From an uncultured Collinsella sp. (GTDB lineage: Bacteria; Actinomycetota; Coriobacteriia; Coriobacteriales; Coriobacteriaceae), in contig URZR01000082.1 of assembly GCA_900552425.1 (NCBI GenBank), positions 1-7,390 on the forward strand: a stretch of 7,390 nt of DNA, written 5' to 3'. Below are positions 6,413 through 7,390 of the stretch, one piece after another. The notes under the pieces were generated by a model that saw only the letters and a list, made by a program, of their open reading frames with translations, did no database searches and was not told where the DNA came from. Within the stretch, counting starts at the first letter, position 1, and each line of letters begins with the position of its first letter. A program made the translations under genes and the position numbers.

Positions 6413-6839
6413 CCTTTACACCTCCACCACATTTATGGAGCACAACTCGCACCCCGACTATAAGTACGAGATGGATGCTCCCACGCACGAGCACGACGGC
6501 ATCAACCCCAGCTGCGGAGACGAGCTCACCTTGCAGTTGCGCGTCGAGAACGGCATGATCGAGGAGGCCTCCTTTACCGGTCATGGCTGCGCCATCAGCC
6601 AGGCCAGCGCCGATATCATGGCCGACCTCATCACCGGCGAGACGGTCGAGGAAGCACGTCGCTTGGCAGGGCTCTTCCTCGCCATGATCCGCGGCGAGCA
6701 GCTCTCCGAGGAGGACCTGGAAGATCTGGACGAGGCCGCCCAGCTCCAGGACATCTCGCACATGCCCGCCCGCGTCAAGTGCGCCGAGCTCGCCTGGCGC
6801 ACCCTCGACGGCATGCTCACGGGACAAAATAATCAGTAG
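6405..6839 (+). CDS. sufU: SufU, zinc-dependent sulfurtransferase
   Basis: A 144-residue IscU-like protein of the SufU type. It carries the zinc-site residues Cys37 and Asp39 in NPSCGD, Cys62 in GHGCAISQAS and Cys126 in RVKCAELAW. From family knowledge, SufU accepts the persulfide from SufS by ligand exchange at zinc and relays sulfur to the SufBCD scaffold. The insertion between the second and third cysteines (about 80-118, rich in Glu/Asp and Leu) distinguishes SufU from IscU. The start lies inside the sufS end (8-nt overlap), with GGAG eight bases upstream. Its last five codons (GQNNQ) and stop fall inside the third long inverted repeat, so this coding end is also a probable regulatory or structured site. 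It is the last gene of the operon; no sufA or sufT is seen in the window. Confidence 0.95.
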   Translation: MGNLYTSTTFMEHNSHPDYKYEMDAPTHEHDGINPSCGDELTLQLRVENGMIEEASFTGHGCAISQASADIMADLITGETVEEARRLAGLFLAMIRGEQLSEEDLEDLDEAAQLQDISHMPARVKCAELAWRTLDGMLTGQNNQ

Positions 6840-6850
6840 TATTTGTCCCA
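6820..6850. promoter_or_regulatory. Long inverted repeat, third copy, over sufU stop
   Basis: GGGACAA (6821-6827) and TTGTCCC (6843-6849) flank a 15-bp spacer, the same geometry as the two copies before sufC. Aligned to them, the spacer keeps the central CAG (6834-6836) and the T before the right arm. Only the outermost left base differs (C for T). The element overlaps the last codons and the TAG stop of sufU. It could be a distal operator for the Rrf2 protein, a structured 3' end of the mRNA (8-bp stem GGGACAAA/TTTGTCCC with a 13-nt loop) or a REP-like element. No T-run follows directly, so it is not itself a good terminator. Confidence 0.6.
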
Positions 6851-6859
6851 AATCTTAAG
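6842..6859. repeat. 18-bp direct repeat, right copy
   Basis: Identical to 1412-1429 in sequence and orientation: the right arm of the inverted repeat plus AAATCTTAAG. It begins three bases after the sufU stop codon. Confidence 0.7.
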
Positions 6860-6867
6860 AATTTTGT

Positions 6868-6909
6868 TGGCCGAATCGCTTGACAAGAGTGGTTCGGCCA
6901 TTTTCTATT
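6868..6909 (+). terminator. Intrinsic terminator of the suf operon
   Basis: TGGCCGAA (6868-6875) pairs with TTCGGCCA (6893-6900). The stem continues inward through six more pairs, three of them G-T wobbles, to a 5-nt loop GACAA (6882-6886), giving about 14 pairs. The run TTTTCTATT follows at 6901-6909 on the + strand. The other strand lacks a T-run after the hairpin, so it serves mainly the suf transcript. The convergent transposase stop codon (6905-6907) lies in the T-rich tail. Confidence 0.8.
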
Positions 6910-7390
6910 CCGAGCCCTCAGCCTGAGCATTCACCCGAACATAAGCGCGCACGATACGAGAGACGGTACTCTTGCTGATTCCCGTATAGCGTTCAATCTC
7001 GCGCACCGTGTAGCCGCCATCGTGCAGGGCGAAAATGATTCCGTCTCGCCGCGACGGTGCTACGGTCTTGAGTTCGTTGAGCGGCACGCCCAGGCGCTTC
7101 GCCATCTTGTCGGCAAACGCACGCCGCTCCCACTCTGTCTCATCCATATCGTGAATCACCGGATCGGAACCATCGGGCATCGACAGAGAATAATCCAGAA
7201 ACCCCTTGGCAGACTCAAAGAGCTCGAGCACACAAGATGGGTCGGAAAATCCTCTCGTCGTATCGTTGTCATACGCTCGCAGATACTCGGCAAAGCTGCT
7301 CCACGGATAGCGCTCGATCAGGGCGATGCCCGCCTCCTGCGGATTAGCGTGAACATAGCGAATGGCAGCCATTAGATAACGGTCGGTATC
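6905..7390 (-). CDS. Y1/REP-associated-type transposase, C-terminal part
   Basis: The last 161 codons of a gene that enters from the right edge. The start (DTDRYLMAAIRYVHANP, then AGIALIERYPWSSF) matches the end of the Y1 (HUH) transposase domain as found in REP-associated tyrosine transposases, where a Tyr in this helical region cuts single-stranded DNA. Candidate tyrosines are at 7376-7378 and 7355-7357. The HUH metal motif would lie outside the window. The tail contains a helix-turn-helix (6938-7012, TVREIERYTGISKSTVSRI), probably for recognising target DNA. The gene is convergent with suf and its TAG stop sits in the suf terminator tail. No IS ends or target duplications are seen, which fits single-copy domesticated members of the family rather than an active insertion sequence. 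The methionine at 7372 is internal, since the frame reads through to the window edge. Confidence 0.8.
   Translation of the reverse strand, partial: DTDRYLMAAIRYVHANPQEAGIALIERYPWSSFAEYLRAYDNDTTRGFSDPSCVLELFESAKGFLDYSLSMPDGSDPVIHDMDETEWERRAFADKMAKRLGVPLNELKTVAPSRRDGIIFALHDGGYTVREIERYTGISKSTVSRIVRAYVRVNAQAEGSE

Noticed and set aside
1..7390. CRISPR array, tRNA or rRNA genes
   Set aside because: No regularly spaced repeats, and no cloverleaf or rRNA-like sequence, seen on either strand.

Overview
The window most resembles a high-GC Gram-positive anaerobe of the Coriobacteriia, Collinsella or a close relative. That assignment is inference from the GC-rich coding sequence, the SufU-type SUF gene set and the style of the flanking genes; there is no marker RNA to confirm it. 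The core is a complete iron-sulfur cluster assembly operon on the + strand, sufC-sufB-sufD-sufS-sufU (1594-6839). Its genes are packed with 12-nt gaps or short overlaps, and it ends in a strong intrinsic terminator (6868-6909).

Left of the operon, on the - strand, lies a divergent unit. An Rrf2-family regulator with three cysteines suited to an Fe-S cluster (938-1369) is followed, with almost no gap, by an MNT nucleotidyltransferase antitoxin (642-929) and a HEPN toxin (236-655). The Shine-Dalgarno of the MNT gene overlaps the regulator's stop codon, so the toxin-antitoxin pair is probably cotranscribed with the Fe-S regulator. At the left edge, also on the - strand, begins a secreted protein (1-107, partial), separated from HEPN by a 128-bp gap holding an operator-like palindrome. 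At the right edge, on the - strand and convergent with suf, is the C-terminal part of a Y1/REP-associated-type transposase with a helix-turn-helix tail (6905-7390, partial).

The most striking non-coding signal is a long inverted repeat, GGGACAA-N15-TTGTCCC, present three times with identical geometry and the same central CAG. Two copies sit 44 bp apart between the regulator and sufC. The third overlaps the stop codon of sufU. Copies 1 and 3 share an 18-bp direct repeat that brackets the suf operon. The simplest reading is a set of operators for the Rrf2 regulator, with one copy at the far end of the operon. The rival reading is a dispersed REP-like element linked to the neighbouring transposase.

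Working model (inference): the Rrf2 protein senses Fe-S status, controls its own transcript (and with it HEPN/MNT) and the suf operon through the paired operators. SufS and SufU mobilise and relay sulfur from cysteine, and SufB-SufC-SufD assemble the cluster.
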